A stretch of DNA of 64,000 bases from Taeniopygia guttata (taxonomy: Eukaryota > Chordata > Aves > Passeriformes > Estrildidae): NCBI RefSeq assembly GCF_048771995.1, contig NC_133063.1, positions 10,109,892-10,173,891 of the forward strand, in the 5' to 3' direction. The first letter of the stretch is position 1; every line of letters begins with the position of its first letter. This document shows positions 33,340 to 45,599 of this stretch, piece by piece. The position numbers and the translations under genes were made by a program. A model generated the notes under the pieces. That model did no database searches, was not told where the DNA came from, and worked only from the letters and a program-made list of their open reading frames with translations.

Positions 33340-33359
33340 CTGACATCACAATAGCAGCC
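33340..33359 (-). promoter_or_regulatory. Conserved upstream element of gene A
   Basis: The plus strand CTGACATCACAATAGCAGCC occurs identically at 56883-56902 upstream of gene B. It lies 300 bases before the ATG and contains TGACATCA, a CRE/ATF-like core. Confidence 0.5.
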
Positions 33360-34229
33360 GTTCCAGGTTGCTCTGTGGATTCATGCATAGCAAACAAACC
33401 TTCTCTGCAGCTGACAGAAAAGAAAAGCCTGGAAAGATCTCCTCTGCCCCAAAGCAGCACAAAAGCCCCTTGCAGTCCATAAGCCACAGCTCAAAGGAAG
33501 CAAGAGTAACACAAAACGGGCACCAGGCCCATACACCCTGTACGCCAAGCTGAACACTGAGAGAGAACCAGGATGTGAGGAAACCAAAGGCAGCGGGCCC
33601 TTTTGGCCAGCAGTGCTTCTGACTAAAGCCAATTTTAAATTTGCTTTTAAATCCTCTGGATGAAATTGTGCTTTGCTTCTTTTGCTAATATCCCGGAGAG
33701 TTCCCTAAACTGGAATGCCTGTCATTCCTGCCCATTTACTGCATGGCTAACATCAACCAGCACATTGTAGGGCTTGCTGAAGGAAGAAGAACACCTAGGT
33801 GGGGAGAAAAACCAAGTAACCAACCTGCTGCACATACAGCACACTGCTGCTGCACAATCCCAGCACCTCCAAGAAGCCTTTGGGGTCTGTGACTCACTTC
33901 TGGCAACTTCCTTGGGCACACATTGGAGAGTCACAGAGATCTGACTCTAATGGACGCACAGAAAGAAGGAAAAGGAAATCAAATCCCAGTGCGGGGCAAC
34001 ATAGAAGCTGCTGTGGGGAGGAAATCAGTGCAGCAAAATGGGCAAGTCCCACCTAAAAGGGAGGAGACCATGAGGCAGAGAGCAAAGAGCTCAGCCAGTG
34101 GGCACACCTTAGGAAGGCAGGCTCAGGGAAACAGAGCAACCACAAGCCTTCGAAAGCTCAGAAGCTTCCTTCCAGGCTGCATATTGTCCTGATGAAAATT
34201 CCCTCTGTGTGTCCGACTGAAAGTCAGGA
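33360..34229. other. Upstream region of gene A, no gene seen
   Basis: No exon or repeat family was recognised. Some bases near 33420-33500 are similar to 56960-57030 upstream of gene B, so the paralogy extends into the 5' flank. Confidence 0.35.
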
Positions 34230-34550
34230 CTGTTGCCGTGAGAGGAGGGAGGGAGAGGCGGCGGCTTTGCGAGGCTCAGTTCGCGCGGGAACAGATGAAA
34301 TGGCGACACGGGGCTCGGGTGCAAACACGTGTTCACTGTGGGAGCGTGTCCCGAGACCCCGGGGTACCGAGCGGGGCTCGGGTATAGCCCGTGCCGGGGG
34401 CGGGGGGGAAGCTGAGCCGCGGCCAACGGGACGGGAGGCAGGGGACAGGGGCAGGGAAACCCCGGGGGCTGCAACGGGAAAGCCGCGGGGAGGGGCAGGG
34501 ACGGCCCGCCTGGTGAGGGGAAAGGCGGGGGGGCGGGGGACCATGCTGTG
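34230..34550. other. GC-rich, CpG-dense block
   Basis: A sharply GC-rich stretch with many CpG and G-runs (for example GGGGGCGGGGGGGAAGC near 34397). It may be a CpG-island promoter upstream of gene A or an ERV leader. Frames open on both strands are a composition effect. Confidence 0.4.
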
Positions 34551-34820
34551 AAAGTCCTTGTGGGTCTCCAGAAGCAGCCAGCTGGGTAGCAGCCGTATGA
34601 GGAAAGGAGCAGGGAGGGCAGCATGGCCTGGCTGGAAGATGCCCAGGCCTTATGCTCATTCGGAAATGCCAGCCAGCCCATGACTCAGATTTCTGATCCT
34701 CCCTCAGACCATCATGTGCACAGCAGTGGTTGCAGAGTTGGTGAAGTCCAGCAGCACCTGGGAAAAGAGAAGCTGCAGATAATCCCTGGAAACAAATACC
34801 TGCTCCAGCAGGAGCAGTGA

Positions 34821-35487
34821 GTGTCCAGTGGGAAGGCAAGTTCTGCCACGGGAACTAAGGCCAATTTGTGGGAGTGAAGACTTGTGCAGTTTGGATCTGC
34901 ATGAGCCACTGTGGAGGCCTGTGGGCCTGCTGGGGGACTTCTTGGGGCTATGCCCTGGAAGGATGTCCCCTAGACTTTAACCTTTCGCTTATCATGTCCC
35001 GTAGACTTTAAACTTTCCCATGAACTCAATTTTTTTTTCAATGTACGTTTGATACATTATTAATATATAATATATATATATATATATAATACACATACAT
35101 ATATATATATATATATATACAGTGATCATATAGTGATTATTGAAAATAATTTATGTTGCAATATTTGGTGGTAATTGACAGAAAATTTGACAATCATTTA
35201 AATTTAAATTTTAGTTGCACAATTTTTAACAGACTTCCTTTCCCAGTTTTCGTATTCATTCACCCACTTCCCTGAACCCACTCTCCCTGAGAAGGACAGG
35301 ACTGGAGATGGAACCTGCTCAAGAGCACAGGCCAGCCACCAGCCATCTGCCATCTGCCCTCCTTTTCCATGCCCATGCAAGGATGGCACTGGCCATGCAT
35401 CCCCAGATTCTACCTTAACCCACTTTGTGACAGCCCTCAACCCTGCTCCTGCTTTCCTGTTGTATTAGCAGTCCCCGATTTTTGTTG
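34821..35487. repeat. Mosaic repeat R1, inverted copy 2
   Basis: Reverse complement of about 1010-1600 and 58440-59110. The internal AT tract is expanded here (35061-35120). Confidence 0.6.
35061..35120. repeat. AT microsatellite
   Basis: Two runs of alternating AT separated by TACACATACAT. Confidence 0.85.
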
Positions 35488-36008
35488 TAATTCATGTTTC
35501 AGAGATTCCCGATACAGGCGACCCTCAGAAGCCAGTCACCCCAGTTCTTTTAATTATTTAGGAAGGAGAGTCGGCACCCTCCGGACAGCCGGAGGAGCGA
35601 CTCTGGTGCCCCACAGGAGACCCGTGCCCGGCCACACCATAAGGTCCTCACAGGCTGGTCCCCCCTAAAGCCTTTTCTTTTGGCTTTTGTGTTTAGGGAA
35701 GGGCACCAGGGGAAGGTACCATAGCCAGTCCTTTTGATTTTCTCTTCTCTTTTGATTTATGGGTAAGTGAGGGGGAATGAAGTGGCGGAGAGCTGCCCAG
35801 TACTTGGGCCCTTAGAAGTGAGGGGAAATGAAAACTGTATTTAATTCTTGTTTAGTTATTCTCTGCAATATGAACTCACTGGTTTATCTTAATTCTCAAG
35901 TTTAGTTAAAGTCTATAAAATATTGTGTTATTTTTAGTTAAGACAAGGTTATTATTTATACTATGATTGTTTTACCTTTCATTTGAAATAAAACCAGAAA
36001 GGGGGAGT
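35488..36008 (+). mobile_element. ERV-derived internal remnant, second copy
   Basis: Inverted copy of 472-1003. It has GTAAGT at 35763-35768 and AGAAAGGGGGAGT just before the LTR at 36009. No gag, pol or env frame is seen. Confidence 0.4.
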
Positions 36009-37136
36009 TGTGGGAGCTTGTCCTGGAGGGGATGGGCAGTAAAGTGGTCACACATCAGACAATCAACAACCAACAGGAAGCCTCAGTGCAGCCTCTCAGG
36101 CAGATGTTACCTGGAGGGCCGCCTTCCCAAGAGCCATCTCTTTGGTCAGTGGGGCTATCTCCTGCGAATCATCAGATGCTCGAGGTGCAGATGTAGTAAT
36201 GAAGGCCAACCAGTGAGACGAGAGAAGCTTGCTGTTTGAAATTCCAACTCTGTTTATTGAGGGGCAGTAGAAGAGGCTGAAGGGCTCATAGGCAGCAAAA
36301 AAACCTTGAGTGAGGGACGGTCTAGGGTATACAACTAGGACAGGGTAGGAGTGGTAACTGTAGAGAGGAACCAGCCAGGGAAGGGACAAGGGGAGGAGCA
36401 AGGATGGGATGATCAGGAAACAACAAATGGAGGGACAGGGGGTGGATAACAACTTACAGGGGCCAATGAACAAGCATAGACCAATGAACTTTCTAGAACA
36501 GGCGACTGAAGAGCAATTTGATGCACAGAAAAGGGGGTGTACTTTCTTTTACAGTGTTTTCCTCCCACAGCATCTCAAGCTCGTATCTTCCCTTCCCATA
36601 TCCTACACCTCAGGAGAAGAGAAGCCACAATGGATGACACCCAGACAATTTATGGTGAGATTATCCAAAGAGTAAAGGACTCTGGAACTGATTGGAAGTG
36701 GCCATGCATATCAACAGCTGGCGATTGGCCAGAGGGCTTCTGGAACTTTCCATGAAAAACTATAAATATATATATAGTGTCAGCAAACTGTTACTTGGAA
36801 ATGGGGTGAACAGAGGGAGTGCAAGAGACAGAGAGAGAGAGGGGGACTGATCCACTTCCTTTTAAATTTTTCCTCTTTTCCTGGTGCACACCTCTTATGT
36901 AGAACAGATTTTGCCACTGTTTCAGGCCTGTGCAGTCAGCCCTTCGGTGCTTTCCAGGAAGGGAGTCTGGAGTGGGAGTTCACAGAGCAGCACTAAGCAC
37001 AAGTCTCAAGGCAGAAAGAGATGTTGGCTCAGCTCAGTGCTTTCCCATCTCCACAACACCCTCTCTTCCAGTCACAGCTTTTCTGTTACAACAGTCAGAA
37101 CGAGATAAAACATTCTTATGCCTGGTACTCCACAAC
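36009..37136 (+). mobile_element. LTR split by a nested LTR
   Basis: Starts TGTGGGAGCTTG after a purine tract. The host LTR resumes at 36614 and matches copy 1 through 'GGCTTCTGGAACTTTC'. A TATAAATATA box lies near 36768. The end near ACTCCACAACA (37136) is a guess from the CA rule. Confidence 0.45.
36087..36607 (-). mobile_element. Solo LTR nested in the LTR (521 bp)
   Basis: Runs TGCAGCC...CCTACA on the plus strand and is flanked by CCTCAG at 36081-36086 and 36608-36613, a perfect 6-bp duplication. An AATAAA on the minus strand (36253-36258) gives the orientation. Removing it restores the sequence of the host LTR in copy 1. Confidence 0.8.
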
Positions 37137-37195
37137 AGGTGGCTGTGTAAGTTATTATCTTGTTATGCACAACACTAATGGTTTATTATTCTAGT

Positions 37196-37217
37196 AAAAA
37201 AAAAAAAAAAAAAAAAA
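37196..37217. repeat. Poly(A) run of 22
   Basis: An uninterrupted A run. No retrocopy could be identified to its left. Confidence 0.85.
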
Positions 37218-37371
37218 TTGAAAGCATGGAGCTTTATAATATCTTTTGAGATTTTGAAAGAGAAATGTAGTTTTTATGTTTTTTGAAGAATTGCTGGCCT
37301 GGAGGTTGAAACATGCAGTAAACAGCATGAGTCACCACTATGAGGAAAGCTACTTGGTTTACCCGAAATCC

Positions 37372-38800
37372 CAGAATCATAGAATGCTTTGGGATTTCAG
37401 GGATACTAAAGACCAGCTAGTTGCAACCCCTGTGCCGTGGACAGGGCCACCTTGTCCAAGGTTGTCCAAGCACTGTCCAACCTGGCCTTGAACACTCCTA
37501 GTGAAGGGACAGATGCAGCTTCTTTAGGCAGGCTATGCAAGTGCTTCAGCACCCTCACAATCAAGAATTTCTTCCTAACATCTAATCTAACCCTGTCTTC
37601 TCTCAGTTTGAAGCCGTTTCCCCTTCTATCACTATAGATCTTTGTAGTGTCCCTGTCCAGCCCTCTTGTAGCCCCTTTAGGTACTGGAAAGGGCTGTAAG
37701 GTCTCCCAGAGCCTTATCTTCTCCAAACTGAACAAGCCCAGTTCCCTTGCCTGTCCCTCATAGCATAGGCATTCCATCCATCTGATCATCTTGGTGGCCT
37801 CCTCGGCACTTACTCTAATAGGTCCGTGTCCTTCCTATGCTGGGAGGACACAGAGCTGGATGTAATGTTCCGGGTGGTGTCTCACAGAGCAGAGTGAAGA
37901 CACACCTGCTGCCCACGTTGCTGGTGATGCAGCTCAGGACACAGTTGCCTTTCTGAGCTGTAACCCCAGCTTTGTTGAAGCTGTTGAGGTTCCTGTGGGC
38001 CAACTTGTTGAGCTTGTCCAGGTCCCTCTTGATGGCATTACATTCCTCATATATGCCTCCTGCTCAGCATGGTGTCAAAGCCAGGGACCTTGTAAGACTA
38101 GAAAACTGGACAGGACAAACACAGATCAGGCCAATGTGGTCAATCAAACGTTCTCCGTTTATTAGTTAGAAGATGGCAGTTTATATACACTTCAATATAG
38201 TTTACGGTTTACAAAGGCACTCTCATTGGCAAGCTAACATTGTCTCTGTCTTAAGGTGGACTAAACTCCACACTATAAACCTATACTAATTCACACCCAG
38301 AAAGGTGTGCGTCACATCCACACCTTAATATAATTTCTAACTGTGCCACAAGCTCTTTTTCTTACTGCGTTATACGCTTTCAAGTTCTCACAAGGCCCAT
38401 ATCTGAGGCCTAGGCTGGAGTAGCTCAAATCTCATTCCAGACATAAATCATGCCCTCTCTCTCTCAGAAATTCTGCAACATGGTGTCACCCCCAATTTTG
38501 CTGAGGGTGCACTAGATCCCTCTGTCTTATGTCCTTGGCAAAGATGGCACTTGTTCCAGTATGGGCCCCCAAGAAACACCACTTTTCTCTGAGGCCCATA
38601 GGGACATTAAGCCATTGACTACTACCATCTAGATATGCCAGTCCAACCAATTCCACTTCCATTGAATAGTTCCATCAAACCCACTTCTCTCCCATTTAGA
38701 GCAAAGGATGTTGTGGGGAATATTGCCCCAGATCTGTAGCTTTTCCCTTATCCATGAGTGTGTTCACTCCATCACAGAAGACCACTACCACTTCACCTGG
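37372..38800 (-). mobile_element. CR1 retroposon, interrupted
   Basis: The plus strand begins GAATCATAGAATG, the complement of the CR1 3' end, and continues with CCTCACAATCAAGAATTTCTT and CAAACTGAACAAGCCCAG. After the insert it resumes with TTTTGCTGAGGGTGCACTAG and reaches ORF2-end sequence (to about 38800). It is one of the longer CR1 copies here, in antisense orientation. Confidence 0.75.
38073..38480 (-). mobile_element. LTR-like insertion in CR1 (about 405 bp)
   Basis: The CR1 sequence CATGGTGTCA is present on both sides (38068-38077 and 38479-38488). On the minus strand the insert carries TATATAAAC and AATAAACGG, as LTRs do. Exact ends are uncertain because the repeated bases overlap the edges. 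Confidence 0.5.
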
Positions 38801-41800
38801 ATGAGTGTCTGCTGGTTGGCCCCTTCGTCCTCCTGAGAGAATTTTTTTGCCACCCAGGTTCTTGTGGGCTGAGTCATTCTCAGAAGGCATCTCATGAGAC
38901 GTTTGTGAGGTATACAGCACACACTAGGTCTGGGAGCCAGCACAGGAACATGCAGCAGGACAGCAACTGCCTGTTCAGTCACTGAGCTTGCTGCTTGCTG
39001 CGAGGAAGTGGCAAATCTGCAACTTCCCCACTGTGCTCCATCAGCCAGCCTTTTCTCTGGTCAGAATGAGCTGTCCTAGACACTGTATGAATATGATAAA
39101 CAAAAAGGCAATGAGCTAAATGTTATTACTTCTCCTTCCTCCTTCAACTGTCTGTATTAACTTCTTTCTGCTCTCCAACAAACTGATCACCCAAAATACA
39201 AACTTAATGTGTCCAAAAACAGTTTACAAAGTTTTAAAGAACAACACTTCTATTTTTTTGCTGGGTTTTGGGGTTTTCTTGGTTGATTGGTTGGTTTTGG
39301 TTTTCTTGTTTAGTTTTTTGAAACATATCTGCAAAATGTATAATTAACATCCTTAGGAAGAGTGCTTCTGGTACTACCTCCTCTTCCACTCCCCAGTTTG
39401 ATGCACATTTCCTTTTCCTCCTGCCCTCTTTTTATAGTGGTCTACACTAACATAGATCAGAGTGCATCTACGTTAATGCAGATTATAGCACATTCTACAT
39501 TAATGCATAGGTCTTTTCCCTCCCACTGATTGAATGAACTCTAACTGGTTGTACCTTCAGGCTGTACCAGTCCTCTGACTGCATATCATCAAACTGTACA
39601 TTTTGCATTAATGTCTTAGGCAGAAATTGTGCTAGGCACTAAGAGTTTTCCTCTTCTCATGTGATGAATGCCTGGTCAGTCTTTCACTTCTGATACCTCT
39701 GGTAGCACATCCCAGTGTTTGTTCAAAAGCTTTTCAATCACCACAGCTGCAGCAGGATTTCCTGTATGAGGAGGTACTGTGGAAATGGCCCTGGAGTCCT
39801 GGGGGCTCTTGGCTGATCGTGGAGCACAATGTGCAGAGAAAGGCAAACTCCACAAAATAATGACCTGAAAGAATAGATATTCAACTGGAGAGTCAGATCC
39901 ACAACCTGGCTCCATTCACAGAGGTCTTTGCCAAACCATTCTAAACTCATTTCCACATTAGAAGGATGGGTCTTTGGGTGTATCTCTTCCACTTCCTTTG
40001 TTCTCCACTTTCACTGGAAGCAGAGAATTAGAACAACAAGAAAAAATACAAAATCTACCTTTTCTGATAAAAGAAACCCAACAACAAAAGAAGTCTTTTG
40101 CTCTGCTTCAATGTTCTCCCTTTCTAGGCTGCAATTTTTTTTTTTTAAGCTCACAATTCAACTGGACCAGGTGGACAGTATAAATTAGAGCTCAACTGGT
40201 GTTTTTCAGTAAATGCATGCTTGGGTTTATATCTGAGAATTAGTGTAAAGGGAGATGATTACTACAAAAGCTATTCTCAAACTTTAGAGAGAGTTGGGTA
40301 GTTGAGTAGGTGGGTAGGTAGGTAGCTAGATATCTGGACAGATGAATTGACAGACATAAAAAGCTGCCTTTATGTAACATACAAATTTAATACAATTTTA
40401 TATTAACCCTAGGATGCTTGGCCATTAGAAATGTAAAGAAAATAAATACATATGTTAGTTGTATATGTAATTTACAGGATACAATAGCTAGACCTAAAAG
40501 GAAATAGCATAAAAAATGGACAATACCATCTCAGTTGCCCTTCATCATGAAGGAAAATTAGCAGTATTTAATCAAATAAACCATATTTCAGGAAAGCCCC
40601 CACACCTTTGATAAGGAGGACCAGGAGAGAGAATTAATGTGCTATGCAGCTAAGAGTGCTTACTGAAGTAATGATAAATTGACTCCCTGTTGGAGACTCT
40701 GAAATGGATTTTCATCTTGCCAGCCTTGTGGAACAAGATTCATCACTTGAAAGAACAGCAATGGTAGCAGCAAAGTCAATAGCATGTGACAGATGTGTAT
40801 TGAAGCAATGATTTAAGAAGTTCGGTGTATAAAATGAATTATTAGGCTCAAAATGGGTTCAAAAGTCCTTGCATTTCATGGCTCTGTAGGAATGTAAGAC
40901 AATGGGAAAAAAAAATTCCTTGTTTCAAGTAAGTAAGAGGGATTTTTTTCCTTGGAGTTTCGTGCATGCAACCCCATGTGCACTGGAATATTGTCTAAGC
41001 TGAAAATAACTGCAAATGATTCTGTGAAGGCAGAACTTCCTTAGAGATCTTGCCACTTTCATGGTCTTTTGAATTGCAATAACCAAAACAGAAGTATAAA
41101 AATTCTTCATCTGACCTTTGATGACTGTAAACAATCAGAGTCTCTGATAAAATAAGGCAGAGTCACTGGTCATGCTAACGAGGTATCAGCAGTTTGGCTT
41201 TGAGCCTTGTAGTATCTGTTTCTCCACACAACTGGACTTGCTGCTGTTGGCAATCAACATGTTGGAAGTGGTTAACACAAGTAGATTGAGATACTACTCA
41301 CCACTTGCCCTACCAGAATAGCAGGAAATACATAATTTATCCTCCAGGCTTTCATATCCTCAGGGTATATATCCGTATTTTGTTAGAAATTGCTGGAAGA
41401 TCAAATTTAAACCACATTTTGTTATTTATTTAGTAGTGTAAAGAAGGAAAAGAAAGTCACAAAATATTGGGGAGAAAATACCTGTAAGCCATAAAAAAGA
41501 ATCTGACACAGATCTGTCTAGCATTGCTAGATTAGCTTTCCTTATTCACTAGAAGAAAACTGTAATCCAACATCATGCTCTGTAGAATGTCAGTAGAATG
41601 TTCCCTGAGAAAACTGATTACAACTTGTTCATCTGTAAATAAGAAGTTAAAAAGGAACATTTTTCTCTTTTGCCAGTTTTACTTGCTGGTAGTATCCTTC
41701 TCTCTTACATATACAAGTGGTACAGAGTATTAAAGAATAAAAAATCCAAAATAAATATGTCTTGTGTCTTTTCCAGGGCTATTCTAGGCGTGCCTAGTGA

Positions 41801-42595
41801 AATATTTATTTGCTTTTTGTTAATTAGTAAATGACTCTTAATTTTCTGTGTCACATGCAATATCACATTAACACAAGCTCTCTCAGCGTGCCCTTTTTCT
41901 TACATGTGAATATAAACAACAGATACCAACTCAGTGTTGCCAGGTGTGGATATTTATCATGGTACAAACACAAGAAGGACAGTTAAATCCAATGCCCATC
42001 TGCTAGGACATTTAGATACAAAGAGAGCTACCAAGCTGCAGCCTACTACAGAAAAGGTAATGGAGTGAGCATTCAAATGTTCACATTGAATGTTCACATT
42101 TGACATGTTTAGCATGTCAAACACATGCTAAAACAATGTGTAGAACTGTGATTGTATTCAGTAGACAGACAAGGGCTTGTGCAGGCATACTTTATAGCAT
42201 GGCACAAAGGCAAGAGCTGCTCATCACCCTGAATGAATCCCTTGATATTCCTCACTCCAGGATATGGCAGTATTGAATTATTTGCATTGGAAAATACCCT
42301 TAAGATCAAATCCAACTGTAAACCAAAAACCTTGTTATAAGTGCAAATCCAATTATTTAAAGTTTCCTGCAGGGTGAGGAAAGGTATTGCTTTCCCAGGT
42401 GCTGCAGAAATGCATAAACCAAGAATGATTCCTGACAGCAAAACAATGAAGGAAATATCTAGCAATGAGTGCGATCCAGCAGGGGTCTAACCTGGGATGT
42501 TTCCTGTTTAACTTGTGAGCAATGGGCAAAGCAAAGAAGAACCACCGTGACACTGGCAGATGATGGTAAACTAGGGAAGAGGAGGAGGAGAAGAA
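38801..42595. other. AT-rich sequence, no gene recognised
   Basis: Composition is clearly lower in GC than the kinase cluster. It has T-rich tracts (39230-39320) and short GTAG repeats (40293-40330). A minus-strand frame at 42109-42465 (118 codons) begins with a hydrophobic, signal-like segment (SFIVLLSGIILGLCIS) and contains several Cys, but no family was recognised. Confidence 0.4.
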
Positions 42596-42601
42596 GGAGG
42601 C

Positions 42602-43118
42602 TGAAGCGAGCCTCGGTCACTCCGACTGAGTCGGGGGCTTCGGGCACGCGATGTTGGTAATAAAGAGACGAGTCTTCCACCAGGCGAGAGTCTCTCAGGC
42701 GGCTTTATTCTGAGGGCTTAGGTGAGGGAAGGCGAGGGAGGTGAAGGGACGCAGCCACTCAGAGGGCGAGCCAGCTCTGAGAGCCCCGAACCAGGGCGGG
42801 GCAGGGTTTATAACTGTAACAGGGAAGGAGGGTCAGGGTACAGAGCATCCAACCGGGTGAGGGTATGAGGGTGGAGTCAAGCAGGAGTGACACGGCAACG
42901 GCCAACTGGGATAGAGGGAAGGAGTGGTTTCGGGGGAAGAACCAATGGGGGTACAAAGAACCGAGAACTTTCCCGAACAAAGGGAAGGAGTACAAAATGA
43001 TTGACGTAAACTAGGGGAAGGGAGAACAGATAACTGACAACACGGGAGGTGGGAAAACTACACATCTGTGGCCTCCCATGGCAATGCAGGGAGGTCACCA
43101 ACCACACCCCCTCCCACA
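42602..43118 (-). mobile_element. Solo LTR (517 bp)
   Basis: Plus strand TGAAGCG...CTCCCACA, flanked by GGAGGC at 42596-42601 and 43119-43124 (perfect 6-bp duplication). On the minus strand it has TATAAA (42807-42812) and AATAAAG (42704-42709). Confidence 0.82.
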
Positions 43119-43835
43119 GGAGGCTGTCATTATGTACAACAGCAGGGCTGCCATCCACAGGTAGCAGAACTGGGGGGAGAATGAGCTAAAAGGAATCCTA
43201 TCACATTCAGCAAGGACAAAAGGGATTATCACTTCTGCTGCACATGTCACAGCACAAATGGATCCTGCATCCAGGTCCTGATCCACAAGTCAAGATGCAA
43301 ATTGGCAAAATTCAGGGAAGGCCTCCATAAGAGTGAGGCTGAGGCATTGCCTCTGATAGGTGAGGCCATGGATCCAGGACTGGTTCACTCTGGAGCAGAG
43401 GTGGCTGTAAGGTTTCTGAAAGCACCTTGAGGCTATGGGATGGGATCATGGGCTGAGGCCATGCTCTTCACAGACGTGGCTCACAGGAGAAAAGAGAAGG
43501 TGGCATCAGCTGAAGCTACAGAGGCTTGGGCTGGAAATAAGGAAAAGCTTATTACAACATGGTGGAGTGAGAGTCCAAAGAGGTATTGCATCCTTTAACT
43601 GGTAAAGGGCCAGACAGCCTGGTCTGACCCAATGAATGGCCACACTTTGAGCAGGAGGCTGAAGGGGAGATCTTGTGAGGTGACTTGCAGCCTGAATGGT
43701 TCAGTTCTAAATTTTCCATGGCTGGTGAGCTCATCGACATCCCAGAGGTTCATTGTAGGGTCACCCCACCTGTCTGAGGGACAGAGGGGTGGGGCCGGTG
43801 CGGCTCTCGCGCCACGGCCGCTGGGGCTTGGCGCT

Positions 43836-43853
43836 CCCCCTCGTGTGTCGCCA
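43836..43853 (-). other. Primer-binding site of a third ERV
   Basis: On the minus strand TGGCGACACACGAGGGGG follows the LTR end by one base. It resembles arginine-tRNA primer sites, but the match is not exact. Confidence 0.4.
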
Positions 43854-43854
43854 C

Positions 43855-44607
43855 TGTCACCAACTGTGCGCGATGGAGGAGCTTCCCCCACTGCCATCAG
43901 CCCCGCCCCGGCTGACCTCGAGGTTTCAGGCCCTTGAGTGATTTACTAAAATATGAATATTGATCTAATATCGATATCCGACTGAGACGGACAAAAACTC
44001 TCTAACAGTTTAAAGCTAGAAAGTGTATGTTTATTAGAATGGCTGGGCAGTATGTGGGATAATTCCCTAATGCGCACTGCAAAAATCACAGGTATTACAA
44101 AGCCTTTTTATTTACAGAAGTCTTGAATACACAAAATATGAATGCATATTCATATTCCTGTCACTTCCTCTGCTCCGCTTCGTATGCTAACTGGCAAAAA
44201 GGCTATTAAGCATGCGTAGTTTTGTTCCCTGAAATGAGTCAGGGGTCCATTCTGGGGAGGGGTCTCCAAAAGAAGAAGTAAAATAAGTCTTCCTTGTTCT
44301 GACCTTTCTACCCTTCCCATGCATATATGACAAATGAACCCTTGGTTTTCTTGTGTTTAATGGATTCCTAGAGTATGGGAAGTCTGCATCTGTTTTTGTG
44401 TCCCTGAAATCTGTTTATCACATTCTGTTTCTCATGATAAGCACAGCTACCCAAACATAAAGTTGACAAGCAATGAGTTAATGGATCTGACTACTGTTAA
44501 CTATGAACAAAGTCTATTTATCTACTTCCACTAACTCAGCAACATCTAATTTAACTATTATCTTAACTTTCCTAAGATTCTTCATTCTTCAAAATTAGTG
44601 TTTCACA
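43855..44607 (-). mobile_element. 5' LTR of a truncated ERV (753 bp)
   Basis: On the minus strand TGTGAAACAC...GGTGACA, followed by the primer-site-like sequence and a GC-rich leader (43640-43835). It has AATAAACAT downstream of AT-rich sequence. No gag and no partner LTR are found in the window. Confidence 0.5.
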
Positions 44608-45599
44608 AGGAGGTTGTTCCTTTGTCCCACCCTGAACTGGCTGCCTCTTTGGAGGCGACTCTATTCAATGGCGATCCTGGGGTGTGCACTGAGAGCTTTT
44701 CAGTGCCATCATATGCCTGAGAGGTAAAAGCATCTTTAGTTAAGTGCTTGTTTATTAAAAGCAAAATTTTAAAAAGAGAAGTGAATCTAAACTATTCCTC
44801 ATTCTGGAGCATGAGACCATTGCTTGGGTTGGCCAGATTCAGGTGCTCATTTTCAAAGGAAAAATGCACACTGTAGATTCATGCACGTAGATGAAGTGGA
44901 AACTTTTTTGGTTATGTTTTTAATCCTAAGGCGTATTTTGAGAATTCCCACAGAAGGCAAACATTTTTGTTGAAAACCCAGGGAAATGGTTAGATGGAGT
45001 TACTAATTTTATGTCTTCTATGGAAAATACAATTTTTAAACATTTGGTTGGTACAAAGCATGCCCATATTTTATGGCACCTGACAAGTTGTGACTGTCCT
45101 TTGCTCAACCTCTGGTCCTTCTTGTATAGAAAACTGTAAGTCTCATGTGCAGAGAGGGACATGCGAGAGGTCATTCTATTAGAGCACCAAATGCACTCTC
45201 TCCTTTTGCTTTGAACACAAAGGAAAAGAAAAAGGTTGGCTGCATCTCTTGCTGCTGCATGAGACCTGCCTATTATGTAGGCACTTGAAATGCCATGTTC
45301 GTGTATGTGTTGAAGCTACTCTTTTTTTTATTTTGTCCTCTCAGTATCCTGATGCTTTCAATTAAGTTTCTACATGGGAAATCCTCAGCTGGTGCAAACT
45401 TGCCACTAGTGTGCTGTCTGTGTTGCAATGATTAGTCATCTTCCTCTTGGCTGTCTTTCAGAAAGATGTATATTCTAGTGTATCCCTTACAAAGCTCCAG
45501 CCTGGACAAGGCTGTTCTGTTCAGTGCTGGGTAGAGAGGAGCATGTCCTTGTGCCAGCACACACAGAGGTGGCAGGACTTCCTCCTCAGTGTCCACTAA
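44608..45599. other. No gene recognised
   Basis: AT-rich. A minus-strand frame at 44926-45174 is open but unrecognised; it may belong to the decayed region that follows. Confidence 0.35.

Noticed and set aside
34192-34681. Frames of 106-190 codons on both strands
   Set aside because: They are open because of high GC and rarity of stops; no domain, splice context or homologue was recognised.
37196-37217. Poly(A) run as the tail of a processed gene copy
   Set aside because: No coding sequence, target duplication or parent gene could be recognised next to it.
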